Part shown: positions 20,539-32,789 of the stretch, in pieces | Numbering within the stretch: the first letter of the stretch is position 1 | Layout of the letters: each line of letters opens with the position of its first letter | From: Harpalus rubripes | Lineage: Eukaryota; Arthropoda; Insecta; Coleoptera; Carabidae | Reading direction: 5' to 3' | Length of the DNA: 64,000 bases | Assembly (NCBI GenBank): GCA_963082715.1 | Contig: OY720465.1 | Coordinates: 35,383,888-35,447,887 of the forward strand | The notes under the pieces: generated by a model | The model's database searches: none | What the model saw: the letters and a program-made list of their open reading frames with translations, nothing else | Told to the model about the DNA's origin: nothing | Program-made: the position numbers and the translations under genes

Positions 20539-22934
20539 CTGTATAATATACAATATTATTATTAACCCAAAACTCTTTTACCCTAATAGAGTGTCGAGCA
20601 TAATAAATGTATGTACCGTAAGTCAACATGGTTCCTAAATATTTTTATCTATTTTGGGACAGATTGACATTGAACCATATAATATGACATTTAAAATTGA
20701 CACAACCTAACAAAAATAAAAATTAACCAAATGAATGACAACGAAATTGAACATTCTATTACATTTACTGCTAATAAAAATAACACAACTAACAATATAA
20801 CAAATATAAAATGTTTTCGTACGCGATTTAGAAATTTGACATTGACGTATATCGTTTCATTTTATTAAGATGATGTTTGAATGTAGCGGTAGTGGGGGTA
20901 AAAATAGCAGAGAAACCAGGATTATTTCGTGGTTGCTGTGGTCCGTCCGACTTTTTATAGGAACCGCGTTCTAAATAGAAACCGGTAAATAATTTCAGGA
21001 CTTACGGAACACAAAACCGTAAACCTGATCGAACTTATAGTATATTCCGTAACTTAACCACGACCGTGGTTATGGTTCAAGTGGTCAGGTTATGGTCACT
21101 GAAAAGTGGTTGTGATTCGGAACATATTGGTTAATTTATGTCGGTAAAGCAGGGAACCACCACGTCATTAGAAATAAGTGACAACATAACTTTTGTCTAT
21201 CCTTATACTAACGTAAATATTATACATATCAGTATATAGTAATTATATGTTTATACAATATTATTTATTATATTATAAGAAATAGGAATATGACCACAAC
21301 AACCACAAAAAATTTGTGGTCGTCGTGGTCACGAAAAAGTAACCAAAACTTTCAGGAACCACATTCCGAAATTGAACCGCGATCCGGAAATTATGTTTAA
21401 CTGTAAATTTATAATTATTTTTTGTTTATATGAAGAATTAAATAATCATTTCACATGATTTAAGACATAACAACTTTCTTAAAACATAGGGCTGATTAAG
21501 TTAACAATAACTCTTGAATGTCTATCACTGTCAACAAATAATTTTGAATTAATTTGCGAATAGGGGCCCGAGTCTTGAAATATTTCGCATACGTAAGTGG
21601 GAGAGATGCGCATGCGAACTACATATTGGTATTCTTAAAACGAAATCGTGTGGTCGTAGGCGAATATTCCGTGCGCAATTACATCGCATGGGTATGAATA
21701 ACTTGAAAGTATCATTCGCACACGAAACTGTGTCTGTCACTGTTACTTGTATTTGGTGTATCAGTACTTAGATGATAAATCAAATTATGTTTTTATATAA
21801 TTCCGGATACATTTTATAATCTTATAATAACGCCAATAGTTATAAATCTAGAATCTTCATACACTTGAGTATCATTATAATATTCTACAAATGTGTGCTC
21901 GTGCATTCATAGAACGATGCAATGGATTGTTAGAAATTTAAGGTGCCTCTTGACGAGCTTTGTATTCCAAATTTGGTGGCCTATTCAGAGAAATACAGTC
22001 ATAAAGGTTGCTAAGCATATAAAGATTGTTATCATAAAGACATTTGTAACAATCTTTATGAATTTGTCAATTCAGAACCTACGTCGGTATTATCAACAAT
22101 CTTTACAAAATAATACTTGTGAATGAACCAGATTATTTGACAACAGCTAACTTCATTATACATATATGAACCTAAACTAACCTTAAACTTATCTGTCAAC
22201 GCTTTAATTTTTTTTTAAATATTGAATTGCTAATTTTATTTAGTACGCAAACGTTTTCCCAAAACAACTAAAGAACAATATGATATTTATGTCATATTTG
22301 GAAACTTCTACATTATTTAGAACGGCTTTGTTAATTCCTACAAATGACGTCAACGTGCTTGAAAATTTATGTGAAGATTTTTTTTTATTTTGACTGAATA
22401 TGTAAGAGAAACATACATCACAAAGAGTTTTCAAGAATACCACAGAATGTCAAAAGTAACTTTCTTCCACCAACATTCTTTATCGTTCTTATGATAATTA
22501 TTCAAGTCCAAGCAGAATCTATAATAAACTGCATCATACTGAAATATAAAAACACCAATATTTGGCAGAAAGGTCAATATTACAAATATTTGATTGATAA
22601 TAACCTGTCACATGTCAAATAACAACGTGATAACAACCATAAATACATAGTTTTAGCAATCGTTATGATAAAGACTGTCAAAACGCTTAACAATTGTTGA
22701 CAGTAACCACTTTCAGTACTGAGAATACCAAATTCGATTTTAACAATCTTTATAGTACATAACAACCATAAAGACCATAACGACTACACAAATATTGAGT
22801 TCTGAATAGGCCCCTTGAAATGGTTAGCAAAATTAGTGTATTATTATTACATAACACTTGCATATTAATATTGCTATATTATGTACGTACATACTGTAAA
22901 CTAACAAAAATAATACCTACTATATCAAATATAT

Positions 22935-23025
<91 letters not shown>

Positions 23026-24023
23026 AATATTAAAATTACAACACTTATGGCTTATGACAGCGTTGTTGACAGCTACGGCTGACAGCTTTGGTTGACAGTG
23101 ACAGTGAAAAACAATTATATGATGAATCATTCACGTGGTACAAATGTTTCGGTTAGATTGGCTGCTACAAACTACGTACGTGCTACGTACGCTTGCTTTC
23201 GAGAATCGTATGCGTAGGCTTCGGCCGAGTTTCGTTTGGTATTCAAGAATACCACTCATACGTACAGTACTGTTCGTTTACGAAACTAACCACACGAATT
23301 TTGTTGCGTGCGGAAAATTTCGCATGATTTCAAGAATCGGTCTCCAGACACAAGTCGTTCTATTGGTCGGATTGGGATAATTTTCGAGCCGAACCAATAG
23401 AACGACTTTTCTACCCTTCGTGAATGAACCTCATTTTATTCTTATATACGAATATTTATTGAGTACCTTAAATAGTACCTGGAGGTTGAAGAAAACGGGC
23501 AACAACGTCATAGGCACATGATACCCAGCCAGTTCATCACAAACCGCATGCTTCCTCAAGTAGAACAACATATCAAACAACACCGTCACCAGAATCTTAT
23601 GCCTTTGCAACAAATCCTGTCTTAACAACCCTAGCATATCAGCTGCAACCACTTCAGGTCGGATATTATCACTACTTGAGGTTTCGAGGGCAAGGTTCTG
23701 TATGTATTTTGGGATTAGAGGTTTTGGGAGGCGGACCAGGAAGTGCTGAAGTCCTGCAGCTACTTCAACAGGGTTGGACTCCAAGAGGATGGCTTGGAGG
23801 TGGTCGTTGCCTACGGAGATGTAGGCGGATATTTGGCGAACGCGACGTTGGTAGCCGGTTTCGCGAAAGACGTTTCTGTTACCTGAATCTAGGGGAGATA
23901 AAATGGTGTTAACAAGCTTCGAATTTTGTCTTAGAAGAATGGTTTTGGTCTCTTGTACAGCTTCAACTATTTGGCTTTGATTCTGATTAAAAGTGATGGA
24001 CCCATAAGTACTGTACCAACATT
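20380..24023 (-). CDS. RhoGAP-like domain protein (internal exons)
   Basis: Two minus-strand exons, 23479-24023 and 20380-20538, join in phase 0 and give about 234 residues. The first has features of a Rho GTPase-activating domain: VFRETGYQRRVRQI recalls the 'LFR-x-x-G-x-x-x-R' arginine-finger loop, and LVRLPKPLIPKYI recalls 'L-R-x-LP-x-PL'. Helical sequence ending MTLLPVFFNLQ follows, where the family has its N-x-x-P-x-x-F region. The second exon (TRDMTECRHIASIFMEMVD ... NAIENE) has no known motif. Such proteins switch off Rho-family GTPases at membranes or the cytoskeleton. The paralogue cannot be named. Upstream exons lie right of 24023, probably lost among repeats or beyond the gap; a candidate 3' exon is at 15409-15507. 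Confidence 0.6.
20560..23350. other. RhoGAP-like intron: repeats, no further gene seen
   Basis: The stretch holds a block of repeats of the words AACCACG/GTGGTT (about 20920-21380), a possible transposon with diverged inverted ends around 21560-21740 and 23140-23330, and a (TA)n run at 22940-23023. No supported exon. Confidence 0.45.
22940..23023. repeat. (TA)n microsatellite
   Basis: About 42 uninterrupted TA units. The long Ile/Tyr open frames on both strands are produced by this array and are not genes. Confidence 0.95.
23352..23409. repeat. Short perfect hairpin
   Basis: AAGTCGTTCTATTGGT-CGG pairs with CCG-AACCAATAGAACGACTT across an 18-base loop. It lies 70 bases downstream of the RhoGAP-like exon in its own direction, at the edge of a repeat block, so it is probably a transposon end. 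Confidence 0.7.
23479..24023 (-). CDS. RhoGAP-like gene, exon with the GAP signature
   Basis: The donor is CAG|GTACTA (exon ends at 23479). The likely acceptor is AAGCTGACAG with the exon starting at 24023; its pyrimidine tract is weak, so this edge is uncertain. The open frame is uninterrupted for about 181 codons with even codon use and no repeats. Confidence 0.65.
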
Positions 24024-24569
24024 CTGTCAGCTTTTAAAAACAAATTTATCTATAATCTGGTTCTTTCTCTCCTGGTTATTACAGTCGTCACAATCGCTCA
24101 AACTCAATGGTAGCGGTGCAAAAGTTTCACTACGTATATATAGTACCTTGTAACCTTGTAATCTAGGATTATGTAAACACGAGGGGTGAATCACTCCTTT
24201 AATTTTGTACAAAAGATTGTACAATCATGGGATTGTAAGACGATTGTAATGATTGTAAGCAACAATGTACTATATTTGCAAAGATTGGAATGTTGTAATA
24301 TTATTTATTTTATTAATCAGTAATACTTAATTTTACAATATTTAATATAATATTTGACTACAGAATTCACTCAAATTCTTTATATTTCTTGATAATCTAA
24401 ATTAAACCATATTTCCTTAAAAATTAGGAGGTGTTTCGTTATTTGCGAAATAATCCATAGGTCACTAGATATAGGCAAAATATTTTTTTTTCATTTTTAC
24501 GTTCATTTGTTTCAAACACCAAAAATATAACAATTATTAAATTTATAAACATTATTTTTAACGTACATA

Positions 24570-26186
24570 TGGGTGTATTCTAAACACAATCCGTTAAAAT
24601 ATGTTATATAAACGGATTCCGTTAAAATATTTCTTATTAACGGATTCCGCTAAAAATTCTATTCACAATATGACATTTGAACGGATCCGTTAACATTAAT
24701 ATAATAAACGGATCCGTTTGCTACTGTAGGGCAGTGTTGTCAAATTGTAAATGTCAACATATTTATATTTTGATAATAACAAAATATTTTAAGATCTAAA
24801 CAGATATTTGTGATACATAAATTTAGAGATACTATTTAGTAATAAATTTATATCAATAAATAATCACAATAATGAATATATTCTTCAAAATAATCTTTAG
24901 AAATAAATAAATAAATATATCATCACGGCTTATTACCCATTGCTGGGTGTGCCAATCTGCTTTGTACACAGATATCGGTAAAGATGATATATTTGCACCG
25001 TGCGGGCGCTTACCAGGCGTCACCTCACGGGCACTCATTGCTGGCGTGGAGAGTGCACCACAAGGGCCAATTTTGTGCCATTTAAAATTGGAAATATTTG
25101 GCGTCGGTCGGGATCGAACCCAGTTCCCCAGATTCTTTAGAATGTTGGTAAATAAATACTTTGTTGTAAATGTCAAAATTGTCAGTTTCATAACCTTTTC
25201 GTATTATTATATATTATTGTAAATTTGGAAAAAAATGGGCATAAAACAAAAAAATCTATAAAATCATAATTCAATACTTATTAAGCGCAATTAAAGTAAT
25301 AATGAAGAACGTGCCTAACGCCCAACCCCAATATTTATCTTGAAATTATAGACATCACCAAGCTAGTCTACAGTATCGAGAAAATGAACATACGCGGGGC
25401 CACAATTAAATATAGGCGCATGCACTTTAAAAACTACACAAATTATAAAACACACATTATAAGCTTGATTTTTAATTATTCGGAAATATTAATTAATTTT
25501 TTTCATTAGTTTCATTCATTTAATGAGTATTCTTCGAATATAATCAAAATATCCATTGTTGTAATCAAAATATTCTTTGTTGCAATAAAAATATTCTTTG
25601 TTGTAATCAATAATTAAAATAAAGACACCGATAGAACATTCGTGTCTTGAGCCCCTGAAGATTAAATGCAGTCCTGATAATACTCGAATATTTTTAAAAC
25701 ATTAGGTAAAGTACAAGATTTGCAATGTAGAGTAAAATATCTGCTCGCTTCATTAGAGAAAGCATTTTTAATTTTTTTTGAGAACGAGAAATGGATAATT
25801 TTTGTATTGTTAAAATCTTTCATCGACCCGATTTTTCATGGGTTATGTACGAGTATAATTTTGTTATAAAAATTATTTATTTGTACTTTCCTTTCAATTA
25901 CATTCTATGAATCCAAGGGTCGGAGCAAACAGTGAAAGGTGATAACTCCATTCTCTGCGTACAATTAAGAAATTTGTAAATATTTATGTATTAAATGTCG
26001 TCCGTTTACAATTAACGGCTATGAATCATTCTCCGTTTAAATTTTATTTATAAACGGATAACATAAACGGATCTCCGTTTATATTATTAACGGATAGTGT
26101 CTTTAGAATAGCAAAATCTAGTTAACGGATATCTTAATTTTAACGGTCCGTTTATAAATAACGGAATTTCTTTAGAATACACCCAA
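24570..26186. mobile_element. DNA transposon with AACGGAT/ATCCGTT subterminal repeats
   Basis: The left end is TGGGTGTATTCTAAA and the right end is TTTAGAATACACCCA, perfect 15-bp inverted repeats. Just inside both ends lie many copies of AACGGATCCGTT or half of it: at least five at 24590-24720 and at least seven at 25990-26170. These are probably transposase binding sites. A SINE (24911-25133) is nested inside. No transposase frame. Confidence 0.8.
24911..25133 (-). repeat. tRNA-derived SINE (family S), head-truncated copy
   Basis: On the minus strand: partial head with GGGTTCGATCCCGACC, body with GTGCACTCTCCACGCCAGC, then the 3' end GGTAATAAGCCGTGATGATA and TATTTATT. The family's 3' end always reads CAATGGGTAATATGCCGTG before the T-rich tail. 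Confidence 0.85.
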
Positions 26187-26239
26187 TAGCGCTGAACATT
26201 TCTTAAATTTCGTTATAAATATGTCATTGCCTATAGGCT

Positions 26240-26561
26240 GCGAGCAGACACGTGACTCGGGCGTCTTTGACGTGCTTAGAATCATTTGATTTGTGTGCGC
26301 ATGTCATTTTGACAACAACAGTGTCACTTGGGAAGACCAATATTTTGAATTATTTTGATTTTGAACTGCTAAAATGTTATTAATGTACAATTTTCAGGCA
26401 GTAAAACACAAGATATTAAAATAATAACTTCTCAACAATTCAAAATTAAAGTCAAACCATTGGACTTGTCAAAGTGACATTGTTCTTGTCAAAATGACAA
26501 GCGTACACAAACCGACAGATTCCTAGCACGTCAAGGACGCTCGAGTCACGTGTCTGCTCGC
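26240..26561. mobile_element. MITE with long inverted repeats (CGAGCAGACACGTGACTCG)
   Basis: The ends are CGAGCAGACACGTGACTCG and CGAGTCACGTGTCTGCTCG, perfect 19-bp inverses, and the arms continue diverged to the centre (AAATGACA/TGTCATTTTGAC blocks). A second copy at 37037-37832 is broken by later insertions. Confidence 0.85.
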
Positions 26562-27445
26562 GTTCTTATGACACCCATATAAAAATATTAAAATTAATTG
26601 AAGTACAGGATTTTATAAATTTTGAAAACTGAATAAATAAATTATCAATGAAAATATTTACATTATCATTTTTAATAGTGTTTTTCAATTGTTCCATGTA
26701 ATAAACATTGTTTTAGTCCCCCAAAGATGTGCATATCAAAATCAAATATTACAGATTTGAAAAGTATTTATAAAAATAAAAAATTGTAAAATTTACAAAT
26801 TGCATATATCTAATGACAATAATCTATGCATTTTTGGTCAAATCACAAAATATCTAACATTAAAATGTCCTCCTAAATTTTTGTTTAATTTAATCGACTT
26901 CGTATCTTTTATATTTCTCGAGATCCCCATGTTGGTTAAGTTATCCAGGACACTCTGTATACATGTTTGACTTTATATTAACAGTGACCGATCCGAAAAA
27001 ATAATTTTTTACCATACAGTTAAAATTGAGTCAAAAATACTAACGAAAATAGTGAATATATTCACCTCACTATGGCAAAAACTATCCACTAGTGCTTATG
27101 GCTTTACGCATTTTCATTGCGCATAATATGTGATTGTATAGACTGTACATGATTGTAATGATGACTGTAACTGATTGTAGCGTGATTGTATATGATTTTA
27201 AGGATTGTAACTGACTGTAACGTGATTGTAATGATGTTAAATGAATGTAGTGATTATAGGCAGCGATTGTAATGAATGTATCCAGGATTATAAGCGATTT
27301 GTACAATGATTGTAGGAGTGATTCACCCCTCGGGTAAACAAGACAGTACTACACCATTTTCGACGACGCCTCATCTTATTTTACATCTGATTATACAGGG
27401 TGTACAATTCTGGATTTTACGGAGTTTACTTCTGTTATCTCGAAA

Positions 27446-27512
27446 ATAGTGATGCACGCGAGACGAGACAAGACGAGAAATATAAAATATCGATCTCGTC
27501 TCGTTTTCGGAT
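27446..27512 (+). mobile_element. End fragment of the GAGACGAGA hAT family
   Basis: It begins TAGTGATGCACGCGAGACGA and matches the inverse of the right end of 28987-30026 for about 65 bp, then stops. Confidence 0.75.
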
Positions 27513-27633
27513 CTGTAATTCTGAACATTTTTTGTATTTACACTTTTGTTCTAAAATTCATATGGAACGAACTATCGCATAATGAAAATTTTAATATTGT
27601 ATTTCCTATGTCCTATAAAAAAAGTGAACACCC

Positions 27634-27635
<2 letters not shown>

Positions 27636-27683
<48 letters not shown>
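27636..27683. repeat. (TA)n microsatellite
   Basis: About 24 TA units, following AACACCCGG and preceding AACTCGAGC. Confidence 0.95.
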
Positions 27684-27684
<1 letters not shown>

Positions 27685-27928
27685 CTCGAGCTTTAAAAAT
27701 CATCTGAATATACAGTTTGCGGATTCGATGTGTTACCCGAAAACACATCTCGTCGTGGCAACTGTATATTCGATTATTTTTGAACCTCTTGTATAACTAT
27801 TAAAAATATTTCCGTATTTCATCAATGAAAATATTATCGTAATATTTGTTTTTAAATAAATATTTATATATAATTTAGAACGATAACCTTCATGTCATGT
27901 ATTAATATATTATTAATTCAGAGTTAAA

Positions 27929-28128
27929 NNNNNNNNNNNNNNNNNNNNNNNNNNNNNNNNNNNNNNNNNNNNNNNNNNNNNNNNNNNNNNNNNNNNNNNN
28001 NNNNNNNNNNNNNNNNNNNNNNNNNNNNNNNNNNNNNNNNNNNNNNNNNNNNNNNNNNNNNNNNNNNNNNNNNNNNNNNNNNNNNNNNNNNNNNNNNNNN
28101 NNNNNNNNNNNNNNNNNNNNNNNNNNNN
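27929..28128. other. Assembly gap (200 N)
   Basis: Exactly 200 N, a usual placeholder for a gap of unknown size. Family S SINE sequence lies immediately on its right side, so the missing DNA is probably repeat that failed to assemble. Confidence 0.97.
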
Positions 28129-28149
28129 AAGTAACCATTATTTTAAATT

Positions 28150-28533
28150 AAAATGGCACAAAAGTGACCAAGTAGTGTACTCTCCATGCCAGCAATGAGT
28201 GCCCGTGAAGTGACGCTTGGTAAACGCCCACACGGTACGAATATATCATATATGTATATTATGGGGTCTCGTGGCCGCGTGCCTGAGTGTCTGGTCGCGA
28301 ATCTGGGAACCGGGTTCGATCCCGACCGACGCCAAATATTTCCAATTTTAAATGGCTCAAAATTGACCCCTGTGGTGCACTCTCCACGCCAGCAATGAGT
28401 GCCCGTGAGGTGACGCCTGGTAAACGCCCGCACGGTACAAATATGTCATCATCATTACCGATATCTGCGAACAAAGCAGATTGGCACACCCAGCAATGGG
28501 TAATATGCCGTGATGATATATTTATTTTATTTA
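28150..28533 (+). repeat. tRNA-derived SINE (family S): partial copy followed by full copy
   Basis: 28150-28257 is a head-truncated unit. 28262-28533 is the best full unit: A-box region GTGGCCGCGTGCC (28271-28283), B-box GGGTTCGATCCC (28312-28323), body, GGTAATATGCCGTGATGATA and a TTTATTTTATTTATT tail. The head resembles a Ser/Leu-type tRNA gene. The two units abut at CATATATGTATATTATGG, showing one SINE inserted into the tail of another. Confidence 0.88.
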
Positions 28534-28904
28534 TTTATATTTTACAAATTTATTTTTCTACATATAAAATTGCTAATAGTTTCGTCTGTAATATTTTTCG
28601 TTTAAAAACGATGGCATATTTTTTTGCAAACGTGCACATTATTTTCATTCTATAACTGTGAATGACGTGATAGCAATTATTTGAAATGTTTTGTCGCCCG
28701 CATAGGAAATAAGTTATCAAATTTCAATAAATGTTCGTACACCTGGACTTTTCTACTGGGTCATTGTCTTCTAAAAGAAATGATTTCAACAAAACGTTGA
28801 CTATTATAACAATATATTTGAATGTGTAATTTGTATCGTAAAGGGCGTTTAATAAATACCACCTTACATGGGCACTCAACGCTATTAAAGAATGCACCAC
28901 AGAA

Positions 28905-30093
28905 ATTAAATGGCACAAGATTGACCCCTGTGGTGCATTCTCCACGCCAGTAACGAGTGCCCGTGAGGTGACGCCTGATAAACGTTTAGTGATGCACGAC
29001 GAGACGAGAGTACTCTCGCATCTCGTCTCGTCTCGTTGCATTATGCGAGACGAGAACGAGAGCGAGATTGCAATTTTAAATTCGAGGCGAGATCGATATA
29101 ACAACTGCGAGAAGCGAGAAATCTCGCAATGAAAAGTATTTGTAACTTTATAGCTTTGATTCATAAATTCAATGGAAAATGCACCGTACAAGGAGTAGAG
29201 TCAACGCTAATTCATGCATAGAACACGTAAATATGAAAATTATATGAATTCACAATATTTTTTGAGTTTATTTAGAGTCGATTATTATCGGTCTCTGAGC
29301 GAGAAAATGCAAAAATAAAGATAAAAATCGGTTTTGCATCCAACAGAACGAGTTTTCTCTAATATTTCAGCCCCTAATTCACCCCAGTTAAAACCACGGT
29401 TAATAAAACTCTTGTCGTCCCTGAAAAGTAGAGGATGTTGTATAAAGAGTCGATGGGAGCCAACAGGGAGAAAAGCGGAGTGATTGGTTGCCAACGGGTT
29501 ACCAGTGTAGCGGTTTTTATGACTTAATCATACTTAAATAATGGCATATATTTAATGAAAAAGTGTAGGTACAATTAGTTACAAAAAAATAATTTTTAAA
29601 TGTTTAATGCGTTTTACTGATGATAGAATGTGTTCTACTTGAAATAGTTAGATATCACAATTTGATGATAAATTGAATATTTTAGAGGTAAATTAAATTA
29701 TTTACTAACTTATCACTTTTCTGGTGATCGTAAATGAATAAACTATGTTCGTATCGAAATAATTTGGTTACACGATTGCAAATATATGAAAAACGGTGCT
29801 ATTGGTGCGAACTTGTCTCTTGTAGTTAAATAGTTACGTAAATACGTAGTGCGCAAGCGGTTATTTTTATAGCGAGACTCTCGCGAGACTCTCGTGCGAG
29901 AACGAGATAAGACCCAAAAAAAATTGCGAGAACGAGAGCGAGATCGAGATTACAGATCCGAAAACGAAACGAGATCGATATTTTATATTTCTCGTCTCGT
30001 CTCGTCTCGTCTCGCGTGCATCACTATAAACGTTCATTACCGAAATCTGTGTATGAAGCAGATTGGCACACCCAGCAATGGGTACTATTTTGT
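28905..30093 (+). repeat. Family S SINE interrupted by hAT element
   Basis: SINE body 28905-28986 and 3' end 30027-30090 are the two halves of one unit (GACGCCTGATAAACGTT | TAAACGTTCATTACCG), split by the element at 28987-30026. Confidence 0.88.
28987..30026. mobile_element. hAT element with GAGACGAGA subterminal repeats and 8-bp target duplication
   Basis: The ends are TAGTGATGCACG and CGTGCATCACTA (12-bp inverses). The target duplication TAAACGTT is exact (28979-28986, 30027-30034), and the target is a SINE, so the empty sequence is known. Both subterminal zones are rich in (C)GAGACGAGA. A truncated relative is at 49115-50073. Confidence 0.92.
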
Positions 30094-30249
30094 TAAATAA
30101 ATTATTTCTAATATATAATCATATTTTAATTTAGCTTAGAACATTTTTATATACCCGTATATTATGTGTAATACCATAACAAATTTAATAATTGATTTGT
30201 TATGAATTTTATTGCGTTTCGCAAACGCAATAATCTATTTTCAATATAT

Positions 30250-31065
30250 TTTGCTGATAATGCAATATTTGCAGAACAAAGAAATATAGGGCTGTTGCAA
30301 TAATTTTTATAAATATAACTTCTAAGTACTAAATTTTAAATGATGTTGCTTTTTAAAGAGTCTCAAATTTTGAAAATATCACGAAATATCCATTAGATAT
30401 TTTACTATTAATGATTGAAATTTGTGTAATATTTTGAAGAAATCACGTGACCTGAAACGGAATGTGACGTCAAAGTACATATTACAGCTACTAGATAATA
30501 CATAGCTGACTCGTCCGCCATATTGGTGCCAAAATCAATGCAGTAAATTATGAAATAAAAGTGCATTTTTTATAAGTTTATGTACTAACTATTTTTCATT
30601 AAATATAACTTATATATTTGCCATTTTATATTTATTTAAAATAATAAAACAAGAAAAAATACGGTTCGTTAAGATTTTTTAGGTTAGAGAAAAATATACG
30701 AATTGCATAAGTATTTACCTGTAAAAGTTATAACCATTTCTCAAATGATTTGCACAATTTGGAGCAGAACAACCCGTTGTTATGGATAATTTCTATGATT
30801 AATAATACTGTAACATTGATAATGAATGATTTAAGTGACTCCACAATGGTGGACGAGTCAGCTGAAATTGATCTAGTAGCTATAGTACATATAATTTAAC
30901 ATGTGACAAACTTTCGCCTACTTTAATTTATATAAATATCGTAGTTGATAGAAAAACTGTTTTCCTATTGGCTATGAATGATGTGTCGTATGTACTCTGA
31001 CGTCACAAGAGTGAAGGGTTATTTTTCATAACCATTTTTGGCGCCAATTTTTTTATTTATTTATT
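30250..31065 (-). repeat. Interspersed repeat, family C, inverted copy
   Basis: The left part matches the inverse of 1430-1640 and the right part the inverse of 780-1000 (TCCTATTGGCTATGAATG, TTTTTGGCGCCAA). The region equivalent to the exon at 1017-1165 is replaced by unrelated sequence. Confidence 0.65.
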
Positions 31066-31074
31066 TACAAAAAT

Positions 31075-31205
31075 ATGGGATCTCGTGGACGCGTGCCTGA
31101 GTGTCTGGTCGCGAATCTGGCGAACCGGGTTCGATCCCGACCGACGCCAAATATTTCGAATTTTAAATGGCACAAAATTGACCCCTGTGGTGCACTCTCC
31201 ATAGC
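31075..31205 (+). repeat. tRNA-derived SINE (family S), tail-truncated
   Basis: The head is GGATCTCGTGGACGCGTGCC, the B-box GGGTTCGATCCC lies at 31128-31139, and it stops after GTGCACTCTCCA. A short inverted scrap of the same family is at 31555-31615. Confidence 0.85.
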
Positions 31206-31810
31206 CTACTGTACATAAATATTAAAAATAATTTTTTTGTTAAATTTCAATCTCATTTTTTTCAATATTTTTATTATGTAAGGATATAAAACTAATACAT
31301 GGTTGAATTCAGAAAAAAATTCGCTATCGAATAGGAATAAAAAATATGTAGGATCCCATTTGAAAAAATATAACTTTGTGTTATAACTTGAGAACCACTG
31401 GTTTAAAAAAATATTTTCATCTCTCATGGGATGTCCCCCTTGGTCTTCTACAACTTTGTTCTATAGTATTTTTTTGTAACTATAATAATAAAGAAAATAA
31501 TGACGGTGGTCGGTTTTCGTGAAACACCCTGTATATATTGGTAATGATTATGACATTCGTACCGTACGAGCATTTAGCAGGTGTCACCTCACAAGCACTC
31601 ATTGTTGAGAGTGCACTAAAAAATTCAAAATAAAAAATAACTTAAATTCTAAATAAAATTAAATTCAATTTTTCAATAAATTATTAATGTGCCACACCCA
31701 ACTATGGGTAAACATATGACAATATATTTGTAATTATTTTGTAATAAAAATTCAACAAATTCTTTTTATTCGTGCGTCACAGCAAAAATCCTTACTTGGC
31801 ATTTTTCTGC

Positions 31811-31848
31811 TATAAAAACACCTTTCATACTATTTAGTCTAGTTCAGT
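31811..31848 (+). promoter_or_regulatory. Core promoter of the structural-protein gene (TATA box and initiator)
   Basis: TATAAAAA is at 31811-31818 and an arthropod-type initiator TCAGT at 31844-31848, about 33 bases apart, as expected for a strong tissue-specific promoter. The start codon follows at 31854, leaving a very short leader of about eight bases. Confidence 0.75.
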
Positions 31849-31853
31849 TCATC

Positions 31854-32789
31854 ATGGCTTCCCGGGCCTTCTTCGTGGTGTTGACCTGCTTCGTTACCAC
31901 CTCCTGGAGCATCTCTGGAGAAGACATTCACCAGGACAAGATAATCAAGCCTTTATATCCAAAAAAATATCTACCAATGAATTTGGACAAATTTCGCCTC
32001 AGTACTGAAGATAGTATTTCGACAACTGAAGAAACAACCACGATAGTAAACAACAGTATTAATGAAGAAAACGAAGAAGCAGAGGTGAAGAATGACACTA
32101 TAAAAGATGTTTCTAAAGAGTTTTTTGAAGTTATGAAGCAAGCGATAAGTACAAATGAAGATGGGAGTCCCAGAATGGAAACAGACCGCAGTAAAAAATC
32201 AGCTACAACCACTTTTTGTGTAGAAATTAGACCAAGTAATCCATATCAAAAACCGTTTCAAGTTTGTGAACCAGCCCAACAACAACCACAACCATATTCT
32301 CCATACAAACAACCATCACACCGTCCGCACCCTCCCCGCCAACCAGTTCAACAACCATACTACCCACCATCATACCCTCAACCATCATACCCGCAACCAT
32401 CATACCCGCAACCATCATACCCCAATCCGCCCGCTTCACCGCCCGACCAGCAACCAGTTATGGTTCTACCCCATGTACCAGTAGCGGAACCGTATCACGT
32501 ACCGAAACCACCAGCGGGTGTGTATAGGGCTGCTGGAGGGTGGGGTGCGGAGGCAGAGGGATGGGACAACCAATGGGATGGGGTTGAAGGAAGGAGTAGT
32601 TATGGAGGAGGCTATGGAGGAGGAGGAGGCTATGGAGGAGGCTATGGAGGAGGAGGAGGAGGAGGCTATGATGATGATGATAATAATAATAAAATACCAC
32701 TTTATGATTTCCATAAGAGGAAAGAAGTCAAGTATGTGCCGCTTGTGACGCATTCTACCAGCAAGACTAAACCGCTGAAATTTTTGAAG
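31854..32789 (+). CDS. Structural-protein gene, exon 1
   Basis: 312 codons, ending phase 0 at AAG|GTAAGA (donor at 32790). The only ATG near the TATA box opens it, and a signal peptide follows directly, which fixes the start. Long frames on other strands here are by-products of the CCA/GGA repeats. Confidence 0.88.

Noticed and set aside
22820..23130. Ile-Tyr-rich open frames on both strands
   Set aside because: They are produced by the (TA)n microsatellite at 22940-23023; the same applies at 27449-27796 and 61597-61827.
27902..28138. Open frame across the N run
   Set aside because: It is 70 unknown residues translated from an assembly gap.
28724..29191. 155-codon minus-strand frame, and a relative at 48704-49264
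   Set aside because: Both are readings of the GAGACGAGA hAT element and its flanks and share no protein-like features.
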